Assembly: GCF_004124325.1 (NCBI RefSeq)
Contig: NZ_QBDT01000001.1
Span: forward strand, 1,798,001 to 1,862,000
DNA length: 64,000 nt
From: Streptomyces sp. L2
Lineage (GTDB): Bacteria > Actinomycetota > Actinomycetes > Streptomycetales > Streptomycetaceae
Direction: 5' to 3'
Below the pieces are notes generated by a model. The model was not told the DNA's origin and ran no database searches. It saw only the letters and a program-made list of their open reading frames with translations. The position numbers and the translations under genes were made by a program. Shown here in pieces: positions 1 through 9,212 of the stretch (its first letter is position 1; each line of letters starts with the position of its first letter).

Positions 1-641
1 TCGACCAGCTTGATGGCCTTGTCGGTGGCCTCGGCCTCGACCATCATGATCGCGACGTCGCCGTCCTCCAGAGTGCGGCCCGCGACGACCATGTCGAAGA
101 CGGCGTCCTCAAGCTCGGTGTGGGTCGGGAACGCGACCCACTGGCCGCGGATCAGCGCGACGCGGACGCCGCCGATCGGGCCGGAGAAGGGCAGGCCGGC
201 CAGCTGCGTGGACGCGGACGCGGCGTTGATCGCCACGACGTCGTACAGGTGGTCGGGGTTGAGGGCCATGACCGTGCAGACGACCTGGATCTCGTTGCGC
301 AGGCCCTTCTTGAAGGACGGGCGCAGCGGGCGGTCGATGAGACGGCAGGTGAGGATCGCGTCCTCGGAGGGCCGGCCCTCGCGGCGGAAGAAGGAACCGG
401 GGATCTTCCCGGCCGCGTACATGCGCTCCTCGACGTCCACCGTCAGGGGGAAGAAGTCGAGCTGGTCCTTGGGGTTCTTGGAGGCGGTGGTGGCCGACAG
501 CACCATGGTGTCGTCGTCCAGGTACGCCACGGCGGAGCCGGCGGCCTGCTTGGCCAGGCGGCCCGTCTCGAAGCGGATGGTGCGGGTGCCGAAGGCGCCG
601 TTGTCGATGACGGCCTCGGCGTAGTGGGTCTCGTTCTCCAC
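1..641 (-). CDS. pnp: Polyribonucleotide nucleotidyltransferase (PNPase), 5' part only
   Basis: Phosphorolytic 3'-5' exoribonuclease and RNA 3'-polymerase; in Streptomyces the same protein was first described as guanosine pentaphosphate synthetase. About 213 codons are visible and the gene runs off the left edge of the window. The protein begins [15 protein letters not shown] and continues with the first RNase PH-like domain, including [11 protein letters not shown] and [10 protein letters not shown], both typical of PNPase. The start is the GTG at 641, preceded by an ACGGAGA ribosome-binding site. It lies downstream of rpsO in the same direction, the usual rpsO-pnp order, with a large hairpin between them. 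The RNA-binding KH and S1 domains would be outside the window. Confidence 0.96.
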   Translation of the reverse strand, partial: MENETHYAEAVIDNGAFGTRTIRFETGRLAKQAAGSAVAYLDDDTMVLSATTASKNPKDQLDFFPLTVDVEERMYAAGKIPGSFFRREGRPSEDAILTCRLIDRPLRPSFKKGLRNEIQVVCTVMALNPDHLYDVVAINAASASTQLAGLPFSGPIGGVRVALIRGQWVAFPTHTELEDAVFDMVVAGRTLEDGDVAIMMVEAEATDKAIKLV

Positions 642-965
642 TAGCGTTTTCTCCGTTACTTTGTCGTCTTTCGTCCCTCGGCTGCCCGTGTGGCAGGGGG
701 ACGGTGGCGGAGAAGCGCGCCGTGCGGTGCGGGCCGGTCTTCGATCGAAGCACCCGGGGCTCGCTTCCCCCCGGGGGCCACTACCGAGGACCGGCGGCGG
801 CGTGGTGCGCCTCTCCTCGTTCTCGTGCTGGTTCTACGTCATGCGTGTTTCGTTACCACACTACAAAGCGTGGGTGACACTCCGCACGTTTCGGCGTACG
901 GCCCCGCCTACGGCAAAGGGAGCGGTCCCCGGATCTTCACCGGGAACCGCCCCCTTCACGGCGTC
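642..965 (-). other. rpsO-pnp intergenic region
   Basis: This 324-base gap between rpsO and pnp on the minus strand holds one strong hairpin next to the rpsO stop, listed separately. The rest is a leader of roughly 270 bases ahead of pnp, including a GC-rich self-complementary stretch around 765-785. I see no convincing open reading frame in it. A separate pnp promoter is plausible, because pnp in other Streptomyces is transcribed both from the rpsO promoter and from an intergenic one, but I could not fix a -35/-10 pair. Confidence 0.6.
918..954 (-). terminator. rpsO-pnp intergenic hairpin (attenuator or RNase III target)
   Basis: Arms 918-932 and 940-954 pair over 15 positions with a few G-U or mismatched pairs around a 7-base loop. 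It sits directly after the rpsO stop codon on the minus strand. Such a stem is known in the rpsO-pnp transcript of S. coelicolor and E. coli as a processing and partial termination site. There is no T-run, so read-through into pnp is expected. Confidence 0.75.
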
Positions 966-1253
966 CTACTTGGCGCCCGCCGCACCGCGACGGATGCCGA
1001 GGCGGTCGACCAGCGTACGGAAGCGCTGGATGTCCTTCTTGGCCAGGTACTGCAGCAGCCGGCGGCGCTGACCGACCAGGATCAGCAGACCACGACGGGA
1101 GTGGTGGTCGTGCTTGTGGATCTTGAGGTGCTCGGTCAGGTCGGAGATCCGACGGGACAGCATGGCGACCTGGACCTCGGGGGAGCCGGTGTCGCCTTCC
1201 TTCTGGCCGAACTCGGAGATGATCTGCTTCTTCGTAGCGGCGTCGAGCGGCAC
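966..1253 (-). CDS. rpsO: 30S ribosomal protein S15
   Basis: Primary 16S rRNA-binding protein of the small subunit platform. The 95-residue product starts [10 protein letters not shown] from a GTG at 1253, with a GAGGAG ribosome-binding site upstream. It carries the S15 signature regions [26 protein letters not shown] and RRRLLQYL. Length is close to the bacterial norm of about 89 residues. It is first in the rpsO-pnp unit. The 210-base region upstream contains the promoter and a leader with a small hairpin (1312-1328); S15 often represses its own translation through its leader, but nothing here proves that. Confidence 0.98.
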   Translation of the reverse strand: MPLDAATKKQIISEFGQKEGDTGSPEVQVAMLSRRISDLTEHLKIHKHDHHSRRGLLILVGQRRRLLQYLAKKDIQRFRTLVDRLGIRRGAAGAK

Positions 1254-1464
1254 GCGTACTCCTCATGGTTTGAGAGTGCCCACCGAGTGCCCCCGGTCTG
1301 CGTCTCGGGAGCTTCCGTGACTCGGAAGGCGGGATCCGCGCTGGGCGCGGCCTCCAGAGGGATCCGGAGACGCGTACACATGCGGGCGTCACTCAGGGTA
1401 CCAGGGACCAGCGGCGCGTCCGCCCGGCCCCCGGCCCGCCCGGGGACGACCAGCGACGCGGAGG

Positions 1465-2940
1465 TCAGCCGGTCAGCGAGCGGACGGTGCTGAGAACGCC
1501 GAGGGCAGCGAGGCAGAGCGGCACCAGCGCGAGCAGTACCGTCGCCTCGGCCAGGTCCAGGAAGCGGCCCCAGAAGGGGGACAGGCCCTTGCGCGGGACG
1601 GTCAGCCCGATCGCGGTGATCAACAGGGCGCCCGCGGCGACCGAGGCCGTGAGCCACGCCGTGCGCAGGTCCAGCGCACCCCGGTCGTGGTGCAGGACCA
1701 TGTCCACGACGGCGTCCGCGGGCGGGTTCAGAGCGAGACCGAGCAGCAGCAGCGCGACGGCCGCCAGGCCGGCGACCAGCACGCAGGCCACCTGGGACGT
1801 GTAGCGGAACAGGCGTGCGCGGATCAGCATGGCCAGACCGGTCGCGAGGGCCAGAAGCTGGCCCCAGACGTTGTCCGAGAAACCGAGGACCGCGGCGGAG
1901 GCGACCACCAGGGCCGCCGTGCCGGCCACCAGGCCCAGCAGCATCTCGTGTCCCCGCCGGGCTTGCGCCGCGACGCGCTCCGCGTCGAGCGGATCGGTGT
2001 CCGCGCCTTGCGTGGGGTCGGGGTCGAAGTCCTGCTGGCTCGCCGAATGCGGCGAGGCGTAGCCGATGGGCAGCCGTGCGAAGCGCGCCGAGAGGCTGGG
2101 CAGGAAGGCGGTCAGACCGATGGCGGCCGGGGCGCACACCGCTGCGGCGGCGGTCGCTGAGGCCTCGGAGAGTATGGCCACGAAAGTGGCCACGGTGCCG
2201 GCCGTCGCGAGGAAGCAGGCGGCCACGAAGGGGGCATCGCCCCCGGGCGTGAGCGCGACGAGCAGCACCGAGGCGACGAGTACGGCCACGCATCCCAGCA
2301 TGAACTGCAGTTTTCCCGGTCCCTGTCCGTCCGAGGGGGCGACCAGCCCGGAACCCGCGATCATCAGCAGGGGCAGCGCCCCGAGTCCTACGGCGACGGC
2401 GGCGACCCGGTCGGCGTACACCCGCGCGCGTACGCCGGCGAACGCGGTCAGCAGCACACCGAGGCCGCCGGCGATGATGCCCGGCAGACCGTGCATGTCA
2501 TGGCGGAGGGGATCGGCGTACCAAAGGACGAAGCCGCACAGCAGCAACATCAGCGCGCCACCCGCCAGTCCGGCGATGCGCAGCAGATCGTCGCTCCACA
2601 GGTGCCGGTCCCGTACGACCGCGGAGGCGACGGCGTCCGACACGTCGTCGTAGACGGCGGGCGGGAGGGACTCGGCGAAGGGCCGCAGGCCGAGCACCTC
2701 GCCGTCGAGGACGCGTTCGTCGGCGAGGGTCCGCGCTCCGTCGAGGACCCGGCCGTCGCGGCGCACCAGGTGATACCCGGTGGGAGTGCCGACCGGCTGC
2801 GTCTGACCGGTCAGCCGGAGGATCTCCGGATAGATGTCGGCGACGGCCATGTCCATCGGGAGCGCCACGTCGATCCGGCTGTCGGGTGCCACGACGGTGA
2901 CTCTGCAGAACCCCGTCGCCGCGGTCGTACTCACCTTCAC
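1465..2940 (-). CDS. eccD: Type VII secretion integral membrane protein EccD
   Basis: Channel-forming inner-membrane subunit of the ESX secretion machine. The 491-residue product has an N-terminal ubiquitin-like (YukD) domain over roughly residues 10-90 (CRVTVVAPDSRIDVALP, then YHLVRRDGRVLDGARTL). About eleven hydrophobic helices follow, for example GGALMLLLCGFVLWY and AGTAALVVASAAVLGF. The start is taken as the GTG at 2940 rather than an in-frame start further upstream, because that places the YukD fold at the N-terminus; GTG 2934 is an alternative. The gene is divergent from eccC, with a 155-base shared upstream region. It is separated from eccB and eccE by the whole locus. Confidence 0.9.
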   Translation of the reverse strand: MKVSTTAATGFCRVTVVAPDSRIDVALPMDMAVADIYPEILRLTGQTQPVGTPTGYHLVRRDGRVLDGARTLADERVLDGEVLGLRPFAESLPPAVYDDVSDAVASAVVRDRHLWSDDLLRIAGLAGGALMLLLCGFVLWYADPLRHDMHGLPGIIAGGLGVLLTAFAGVRARVYADRVAAVAVGLGALPLLMIAGSGLVAPSDGQGPGKLQFMLGCVAVLVASVLLVALTPGGDAPFVAACFLATAGTVATFVAILSEASATAAAAVCAPAAIGLTAFLPSLSARFARLPIGYASPHSASQQDFDPDPTQGADTDPLDAERVAAQARRGHEMLLGLVAGTAALVVASAAVLGFSDNVWGQLLALATGLAMLIRARLFRYTSQVACVLVAGLAAVALLLLGLALNPPADAVVDMVLHHDRGALDLRTAWLTASVAAGALLITAIGLTVPRKGLSPFWGRFLDLAEATVLLALVPLCLAALGVLSTVRSLTG

Positions 2941-3095
2941 TGACCCCCTGTTCGCGGATGCGCACGCTGCGCGCGTCACCCTACCGGCAGGTGGTGTCAG
3001 TGGTGACAAGTAGGATCGCGAACAGCGGAGGACGACCGTCGCCACGGGGGTGCCGGTGCTCAACCGATCGTCCGCCCAAGGGGATTGGTGCTCCG

Positions 3096-6000
3096 GTGAG
3101 CCATATCGTCATCAAGCGCCCGCCTCGCGCGCTGCCGCCCGAAGTGTCCTCGGACGAACTGCGATTGGAGGCTCCTCGGGAGCTGCCGCGCGGGCAGCAG
3201 GAGGGCATGCTGATGCAGGTCCTGCCCACCCTCGGCATGGGCTCGTCCGTGGTGTTCTACTTCGCGTCGCCGAACGCCCATCCGGTCATGCGGATCATGG
3301 GCGTCGTGATGCTCATGTCGACAGCCGCGATGGTGGTCTCCCAGATCGTCCGCTACCGACGGGGTACACAGGGGCAAATGGCCGATGTGCGCCGTGACTA
3401 CCTGCGCTATCTGGCGCAGACGAGGCGCACCGTTCGCAGGACCGCACTGAGCCAGCGAGACGCGCAGCTGTATCTGCACCCCGCCCCGGAGCAGCTGTGG
3501 TCGGTGGTCGCCGAGGGCAGCCGGGTGTGGGAGCGGCGTATGGGGGACGAGGACTTCGGGCAGGTACGGATCGGCCTGGGGCCACAGCAGCTGGCCACTC
3601 CCCTGGTGGCGCCGCAGACGGCGCCCGTGGACGAGCTGGAGCCGCTGTCCGCCGGCGCGATGCAGCGATTCCTCGCGGTGCACGGCCAGTTGGACGCGCT
3701 ACCGGTGGCCCTGTCGTTGCGGGCCTTCTACCACGTGACGGTCTCCGGCGACCCGGAGTGTGCCCGGTCCGCGGCGCGCGCCCTGGTCGCCCAGGCAGCG
3801 ACTCTGCACTCCCCCGACGACCTGGTCGTCGCCGTGGTCGCCGCACCGAGTGCCGTGGCCCGCTGGGACTGGACCAAGTGGCTGCCCCACTGTCAGCTGA
3901 CCGGGCAGTTCGACGGAACGGGTACGCGTCGCCTGTTCGGGGACGATCTGGGCGAGCTGGAGCAGTTGCTCGCCGGTCGCCTCGACGGCCGGCCCCGGTT
4001 CAGCCGAAACGGCCAGCCCCTGCTGGACCAGCCGCACGTCCTGGTGGTCCTCGACGGCGGCATCGTTCCGCCCACCTCGGCGTTCGCCGCCGCGGAGGGC
4101 CTCCAGGGAGTGACGATCGTCGAGGTGGTCTCCGGGGATCTCGACCAGCCGCGGGGCGACCTGTCGGTCGTGGTGCGGCCGGAGCGGCTGTGGCTGGACT
4201 CCGGTGGCGGTGTCGCCTACGAGGGCGTGCCCGACGGGCTGACCGTGCCGGCCGCGGAGGCCCTGGCTCGCCAGCTCGCTCCACTGCGTACAGGGGGTGG
4301 CGACGACGACGAGCCGCTGCTCGCGAACCTGGACTTCACCGAGCTGCTGGGGCTCGGCGACGCCGGCTCGGTGGATGTCACGCGCACGTGGCGGCCGCGT
4401 TCCACACCGGAGCGCCTCCGAGTACCGATCGGCGTGGGCGAGGGTGGCCAGCCCGTGATGCTCGACCTCAAGGAGGCCGCGCAGGACGGTATGGGACCGC
4501 ACGGGCTGTGCGTGGGCGCGACCGGTTCCGGCAAATCGGAGTTGCTGCGCACCCTGGTGCTGGGGCTCGCGGTCACCCACTCCTCCGAGACGCTGAACTT
4601 CGTCCTCGCCGACTTCAAGGGCGGCGCGACGTTCGCCGGAATGTCGCACATGCCGCATGTGGCCGCCGTGATCACGAACCTGGCCGACGATCTGACCCTC
4701 GTCGACCGGATGGGCGATGCGATCCGTGGCGAGCTGCAGCGCCGTCAGGAACTGCTGCGCGCCGCCGGCAACTACGCGAACGTGCACGACTACGAGAAGG
4801 CGCGCGCCGCGGGCGCGCCCCTGGAACCGCTCGCCTCCCTCGTCCTGGTGATCGACGAGTTCAGCGAACTCCTCACGGCGAAACCCGATTTCATCGACAT
4901 GTTCATCCAGATCGGCCGCATCGGCCGCTCCCTGGGCGTGCATCTGCTGCTGGCGTCCCAGCGGTTGGAAGAGGGCCGTCTGCGGGGTCTGGACACCTAT
5001 CTGTCGTACCGGATCGGTTTGCGGACCTTCTCGGCGGCCGAGTCCCGGGCGGCTCTCGGCGTGCCGGACGCCTACCACCTTCCGTCCGTTCCCGGTTCCG
5101 GGTATCTGAAGTTCGGCACGGACGAGATGGTGCGTTTCAAGGCCGCGTACGTGTCGGGGACGTACCGTCCGGACGGCCCGGAGTCCCCGCAGGGCAGCCT
5201 GCCGATGGAGCGCCGGCCCGCGCTCTTCACGGCGCCACCCGTGCCGGTGGCCTACCTGGCGCCCGACCCGGCCCGGACTCAGACGCCGGCCGGCCGCCCG
5301 GAGGACGACGCCCTGGCCGACACGGTGCTCGATGTCGTCGTGCAGCGTCTGGAGGGCCAGGGCGTACCCGCGCACGAGGTCTGGCTGCCGCCGCTGGACC
5401 GGGCTCCCACACTCGACCAACTGCTGCCTCCTCTGTCCGTGTCGAGCGAGCGTGGCCTGCAGTCGGCCGAGTACACGCGCCCGGGTGGCCTGACCGTGCC
5501 CCTGGGGCTCATCGACAAGCCGTTCGAGCAGAAGCGCGAGGTGTTGTACCGGGACTTCTCCGGTGCGGCCGGCCACATGATGGTCGTGGGCGGCCCGCAG
5601 TCCGGTAAGTCGACGATCCTGCGCACACTGGTCGCGTCGTTCGCGCTCACGCACTCTCCGTACGAGACGCAGTTCTACTGCCTGGACTTCGGCGGAGGCG
5701 GCCTGAGTTCGCTGACCGACCTGCCCCATGTGGGCGGCGTGGCATCCCGCCTCGATCCCGAGCGCGTCCGCCGGACGGTGGCGGAGGTCGCGGGCATCCT
5801 CAGCCGCCGCGAACAGTTCTTCCGCGCCGACGGAATCGACTCCGTCTCCACGTATCGCAGGCGCCGCGCGGCCGGCGAGCTGCCGGGCGAGGCCTGGGGC
5901 GACGTGTTCCTGGTCATCGACGGCTGGGGCAACTTCAAAACGGACTACGAGGGCCTCGAGGGCATCGTCAACGACATCGCGGGCCGCGGTCTCGGTTACG

Positions 6001-7058
6001 GCGTTCACGTCGTGATCTCGGCCTCGCGCTACATGGAGGTCCGGGCAGCCCTGAAGGACCAGATCCTGGGCCGCCTTGAGCTTCGCCTGGGCGACGTCAT
6101 GGACTCGGAGTTCGACCGCAAGGTGGCCATGAACGTGCCGGCCGGCGTGCCGGGCCGCGGCCAGGTCCCGGAGAAGCTTCACTTCATGACGGCCCTGCCG
6201 CGCATCGACTCGTCGCCCTCGGGGGACGACCTGTCCGATGCGACGGCACAGCTCGTCCAAGCGGTGAAGGCCAACTGGCAGGGGCCCGCGGCCCCTGGGG
6301 TCCGCCTCCTTCCCCGCAAGATGCCCGCGGACCAGCTGCCCAAGGGCTTCGAGTTCCCGCAGCACGGCATCGCGATCGGCATTGACGAGGCCAACCTGGA
6401 ACCGGTCTTCGTCGACCTCGACAGCGATCCATTCTTCCTGGTCTTCGGCGAGAGCGAGTCGGGCAAGACGAACCTGCTGCGGCTCATCGCGAAGCAGATC
6501 GCGGAGCGGTACACGCCGGCCGAGGCCCGCATCGTCGTCGGTGACTACCGGCGCAGCATGCTGGAGACGGTGTCGGAGGAGCACCTTCTCGAGTACGCGC
6601 CGATGGCGTCGGCGATGCAGGTCCACATGGACGCGATACGGCAGTTCATGGAGATGCGGACGCCGAAGCCGGACATCACCCCGCAGGAGCTGCGTGACCG
6701 CAGCTGGTGGAGCGGCCCGCAGTTGTTCGTCATCGTCGATGACTACGAGCTGGTGGCCGCCGGCTCCGGCAACCCGCTCGGACAGCTCGTCGATCACCTG
6801 CCGTTCGCTCGCGACGTGGGCGTCAAGTTCATCATCGCCCGCAGCGCCGCCGGGGCCTCCCGGGCCATGTACGAGTCGTTCATGCAGCGTGTGAAGGAGC
6901 TGGGGGCCCAGGGTGTGGTCCTGTCCGGTGATCCGAGCGAAGGCGACATCCTGGGCAACGTCCGGGCCCGACCGATGCCACCTGGACGTGGCGTGTTCGT
7001 GTCCCGCAAGCGCGGATCGTCGCTGATTCAGGTGGGGTTGCTGCCGCAACAGCATTAA
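3096..7058 (+). CDS. eccC: Type VII secretion ATPase EccC (EccCa-EccCb fused)
   Basis: Motor ATPase of the ESX system, which recognises substrate C-terminal signals and drives export. The 1320-residue product has two transmembrane helices at about residues 38-86, then three FtsK/SpoIIIE-type ATPase domains. P-loops are GATGSGKS (Lys480), GGPQSGKST (Lys838) and GESESGKTN (Lys1124). Walker B of domain 1 is canonical (VIDEF, Asp587-Glu588). The matching segments of domains 2 and 3 read VIDGW and VDDYE, so they lack the usual glutamate. This agrees with domain 1 being the active one in studied EccC proteins. GTG 3096 is chosen because the family start SHIVIKRPPR follows it; the AAGGGG motif upstream is rather distant. 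Confidence 0.95.
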   Translation: MSHIVIKRPPRALPPEVSSDELRLEAPRELPRGQQEGMLMQVLPTLGMGSSVVFYFASPNAHPVMRIMGVVMLMSTAAMVVSQIVRYRRGTQGQMADVRRDYLRYLAQTRRTVRRTALSQRDAQLYLHPAPEQLWSVVAEGSRVWERRMGDEDFGQVRIGLGPQQLATPLVAPQTAPVDELEPLSAGAMQRFLAVHGQLDALPVALSLRAFYHVTVSGDPECARSAARALVAQAATLHSPDDLVVAVVAAPSAVARWDWTKWLPHCQLTGQFDGTGTRRLFGDDLGELEQLLAGRLDGRPRFSRNGQPLLDQPHVLVVLDGGIVPPTSAFAAAEGLQGVTIVEVVSGDLDQPRGDLSVVVRPERLWLDSGGGVAYEGVPDGLTVPAAEALARQLAPLRTGGGDDDEPLLANLDFTELLGLGDAGSVDVTRTWRPRSTPERLRVPIGVGEGGQPVMLDLKEAAQDGMGPHGLCVGATGSGKSELLRTLVLGLAVTHSSETLNFVLADFKGGATFAGMSHMPHVAAVITNLADDLTLVDRMGDAIRGELQRRQELLRAAGNYANVHDYEKARAAGAPLEPLASLVLVIDEFSELLTAKPDFIDMFIQIGRIGRSLGVHLLLASQRLEEGRLRGLDTYLSYRIGLRTFSAAESRAALGVPDAYHLPSVPGSGYLKFGTDEMVRFKAAYVSGTYRPDGPESPQGSLPMERRPALFTAPPVPVAYLAPDPARTQTPAGRPEDDALADTVLDVVVQRLEGQGVPAHEVWLPPLDRAPTLDQLLPPLSVSSERGLQSAEYTRPGGLTVPLGLIDKPFEQKREVLYRDFSGAAGHMMVVGGPQSGKSTILRTLVASFALTHSPYETQFYCLDFGGGGLSSLTDLPHVGGVASRLDPERVRRTVAEVAGILSRREQFFRADGIDSVSTYRRRRAAGELPGEAWGDVFLVIDGWGNFKTDYEGLEGIVNDIAGRGLGYGVHVVISASRYMEVRAALKDQILGRLELRLGDVMDSEFDRKVAMNVPAGVPGRGQVPEKLHFMTALPRIDSSPSGDDLSDATAQLVQAVKANWQGPAAPGVRLLPRKMPADQLPKGFEFPQHGIAIGIDEANLEPVFVDLDSDPFFLVFGESESGKTNLLRLIAKQIAERYTPAEARIVVGDYRRSMLETVSEEHLLEYAPMASAMQVHMDAIRQFMEMRTPKPDITPQELRDRSWWSGPQLFVIVDDYELVAAGSGNPLGQLVDHLPFARDVGVKFIIARSAAGASRAMYESFMQRVKELGAQGVVLSGDPSEGDILGNVRARPMPPGRGVFVSRKRGSSLIQVGLLPQQH

Positions 7059-7100
7059 AATGATCGATCGGTTCTGTCCTCCGTTCGATGAACGGAGCCA

Positions 7101-7132
7101 ACGGGGACAACGGGGACAACGGGGAACGGGGA
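7101..7132 (+). repeat. Short tandem repeat (9-bp units) in a 5' leader
   Basis: Two exact ACGGGGACA units (7101-7109, 7110-7118) are followed by two shortened ACGGGGA units. The run lies directly before the ribosome-binding region of the gene starting at 7143 and offers several G-rich Shine-Dalgarno-like cores. Confidence 0.7.
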
Positions 7133-7142
7133 GGCGTCCGAG

Positions 7143-7640
7143 GTGAGTGCCAGCGGGGGCGGCGGGAGGGGCGTACCGGACACGGGCAAGTCCTTCGACA
7201 ACCTGTCCGATGTGAACCCTCAGAAGGCGCTGGACATCCAGCACAGCGCCATGAAGAGCTTCAAGAAGCGCGTCGACGAACTGCTCATCGCGCTGGACAC
7301 GTCGGAGGCGGCGCCCGGCAAGGTGGGCCAGGACCGGCTGACCCGTGCCCAACTGGGCTCCTCCGATTTCAAGGAAGCACAGTACCTCTACGACTCGTAC
7401 ACCCTCGTCCACGACGAGTTGGAGAACCTCTCCAAGGCGCTGGGTGCCCAGATCGAAGGCATGGGGCTGGCGGTACACGCGTCGCGGGTGGGCTACCAGA
7501 ACCTCGACGACGACATCAAGGCACGGATGAAGGAGATCAACGCGGAGGCGGAGAGGTACTACGACGCAGACCGGGATCCCTACGCCCAGCAGCCGACCGA
7601 GCCGACCACGTCCGGCTCCGAGGGAACGAGGGACTGGTGA
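7143..7640 (+). CDS. ESX-locus helical protein, putative type VII partner or substrate
   Basis: 165-residue soluble protein of unknown function. It is predicted to be mostly helical (KALDIQHSAMKSFKKRVDELL, EAQYLYDSYTLVHDELENLSK) with a disordered, acidic, Thr/Ser-rich tail. It has no W-x-G turn, signal peptide or membrane segment. The GTG at 7143 follows a GGGGAGG motif. Its TGA shares one base with the ATG of the next gene (TGATG), so the two are translationally coupled. Together with its position right after eccC, this suggests it works with the 514-residue WXG protein, perhaps as a heterodimer partner. Its size and helical hairpin layout fit an ESX partner protein, but that is inference. 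Confidence 0.72.
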   Translation: MSASGGGGRGVPDTGKSFDNLSDVNPQKALDIQHSAMKSFKKRVDELLIALDTSEAAPGKVGQDRLTRAQLGSSDFKEAQYLYDSYTLVHDELENLSKALGAQIEGMGLAVHASRVGYQNLDDDIKARMKEINAEAERYYDADRDPYAQQPTEPTTSGSEGTRDW

Positions 7641-9184
7641 TGGGCGGACATCCGAAGAGGCCTGAGCCGCAGCTCGCCCGCACCGATTTCGAGTCGATGA
7701 CGCATGAGCAGCTCGCTGCCATGCTCGAATCCGCGAGTACGTCCGGTGCGTCGCACCTCTCCACCAAGCTCTCCAAGGCCGCGTCGACGATCTCCAAGAT
7801 CGGCGACGACCTCATGAAACACGTCAAGGACCTCGAGTGGCAGGGCGAGGGGGGCGACGCGTTCCGGGACTGGGGCGGTCAGACGGCCGGCGCCACCCTG
7901 CGCCTCGGCCAGTACGCCGAGGTCGCGTCCCGCTGGATGGGAACGGTGTCGCAGGCCATCTCCGAGGCGAAGGCGGCCATGCCGGACACGTCGGAGACGA
8001 CTCAGGCCAAGAAGGACCTGTCCAACGCCCACGCCACCATCGCGGCGGCCAAGGAACCGGGCGCCCACAATGACCCCGACGCCCAGAAACTGGCCCAGAC
8101 GGCCAGAACCGACGCCTCGTCGGCCCAGCAACGCATCGACGCGGCTCGGGGCGAGGCCATCCAGCAGATGCGGAAGCTGGCGCAGACGTACGAATTCTCG
8201 GCCCAGGAAGTGAACAGTGTGCCGCCGCCCACGTTTTCTCCTCCGGCGGGTCGAACAGGGGACAACAACTGGTGGCTACGCGACGGCAAGGACCACATGG
8301 CGAGCGGTAGCTCGTACGGGAACATCAGGAACCCGGACACTTTGACACGAGCAGACCAATCCGGCACACGGACACGTTCCGCCCACCCAGTGTCTCCGGC
8401 CCCTGTCATGTGGGCTCCATCGGAGCAAAGCAGTCATGCTGTCCGGCATTCACAGCCCGTCTCACTCGACATCGACAGCGCCGACACGCTACCGCGAGCC
8501 TCGCCGCCTCAGATCTCACCCACTGTCGCGCCCACTGGCATGCCGCACAGCGACCCGCCATCGGCCAATCAGCCAATGGCCATGCCACCGACATTCAGCA
8601 ACGGCGAGCGCCAATTCACCTCGACCCCGCCAACCGGTATGCCCGCCCCCGGCCGCGTTCCGCAGATACCGACAGCAGGGAGGCCGACCGGAAGCACGCC
8701 AGGGCCGCCCCGCGAGACTGGAATCGTCGGGGGGCGTCCCGTCACGAGTGGCGGGCGCATGAGCAACGGGATTCCTCGTGGCACGGTCATCGGAAAGGAG
8801 AACGCTCAAGGCCGTATGCCAATGGGGAGGGGCATGTCGCCGGGCGCGCCAGCAGGCGGTGCTGCCCGACCGGGGAGCACCGCCATCGGTGGCCGTCGCC
8901 TTGCGTCGGAGTCAGGTGGAGTCCTCGGGGGCCGGCCTGGTCAGCCTGGCCGCAACAGCGGACGTCCCTTCACTCCGGGTGGGTCTGGGCTCGTCCGTCC
9001 GCCGACCGATTCCTCTGAAGCAGAACGAGGCACGGCCATCGGACGAACAGGCGCCCCGGGTAGTCGGCCCTCGGGTACTCGGAACGCTCAGCGACAAGAG
9101 GGCCAGCGCCCCGACTACCTCATTGAGGATGACGAGACCTGGACGGGAGAAAGCCGCCGAACACTTCCTCGAGTTATCGATTGA
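7640..9184 (+). CDS. WXG100-headed protein with long proline/glycine-rich tail
   Basis: 514-residue putative type VII substrate. Residues about 15-190 form a helical region with the W-x-G turn (W67-Q-G69 in LEWQGEGGDAF) and a second coiled segment (TTQAKKDLSNAHATIAAAK). From about residue 200 the chain is Pro/Gly/Thr/Ser-rich and probably disordered. It ends with an acidic and aromatic motif, LIEDDETWTGESRRTLPRVI. I recall similar endings on other long WXG proteins of Streptomyces, so it may be a recognition tag. There is no signal peptide. It is coupled to the preceding 165-residue gene and followed 28 bases later by a mycosin gene. Confidence 0.8.
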   Translation: MGGHPKRPEPQLARTDFESMTHEQLAAMLESASTSGASHLSTKLSKAASTISKIGDDLMKHVKDLEWQGEGGDAFRDWGGQTAGATLRLGQYAEVASRWMGTVSQAISEAKAAMPDTSETTQAKKDLSNAHATIAAAKEPGAHNDPDAQKLAQTARTDASSAQQRIDAARGEAIQQMRKLAQTYEFSAQEVNSVPPPTFSPPAGRTGDNNWWLRDGKDHMASGSSYGNIRNPDTLTRADQSGTRTRSAHPVSPAPVMWAPSEQSSHAVRHSQPVSLDIDSADTLPRASPPQISPTVAPTGMPHSDPPSANQPMAMPPTFSNGERQFTSTPPTGMPAPGRVPQIPTAGRPTGSTPGPPRETGIVGGRPVTSGGRMSNGIPRGTVIGKENAQGRMPMGRGMSPGAPAGGAARPGSTAIGGRRLASESGGVLGGRPGQPGRNSGRPFTPGGSGLVRPPTDSSEAERGTAIGRTGAPGSRPSGTRNAQRQEGQRPDYLIEDDETWTGESRRTLPRVID

Positions 9185-9212
9185 GACCAAGCCAATGACC
9201 ACAGGAAAGCAA

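Noticed and set aside
3699..7478. 1259-codon minus-strand open frame opposite eccC
   Set aside because: It is a high-GC shadow; eccC on the other strand has clear family motifs.
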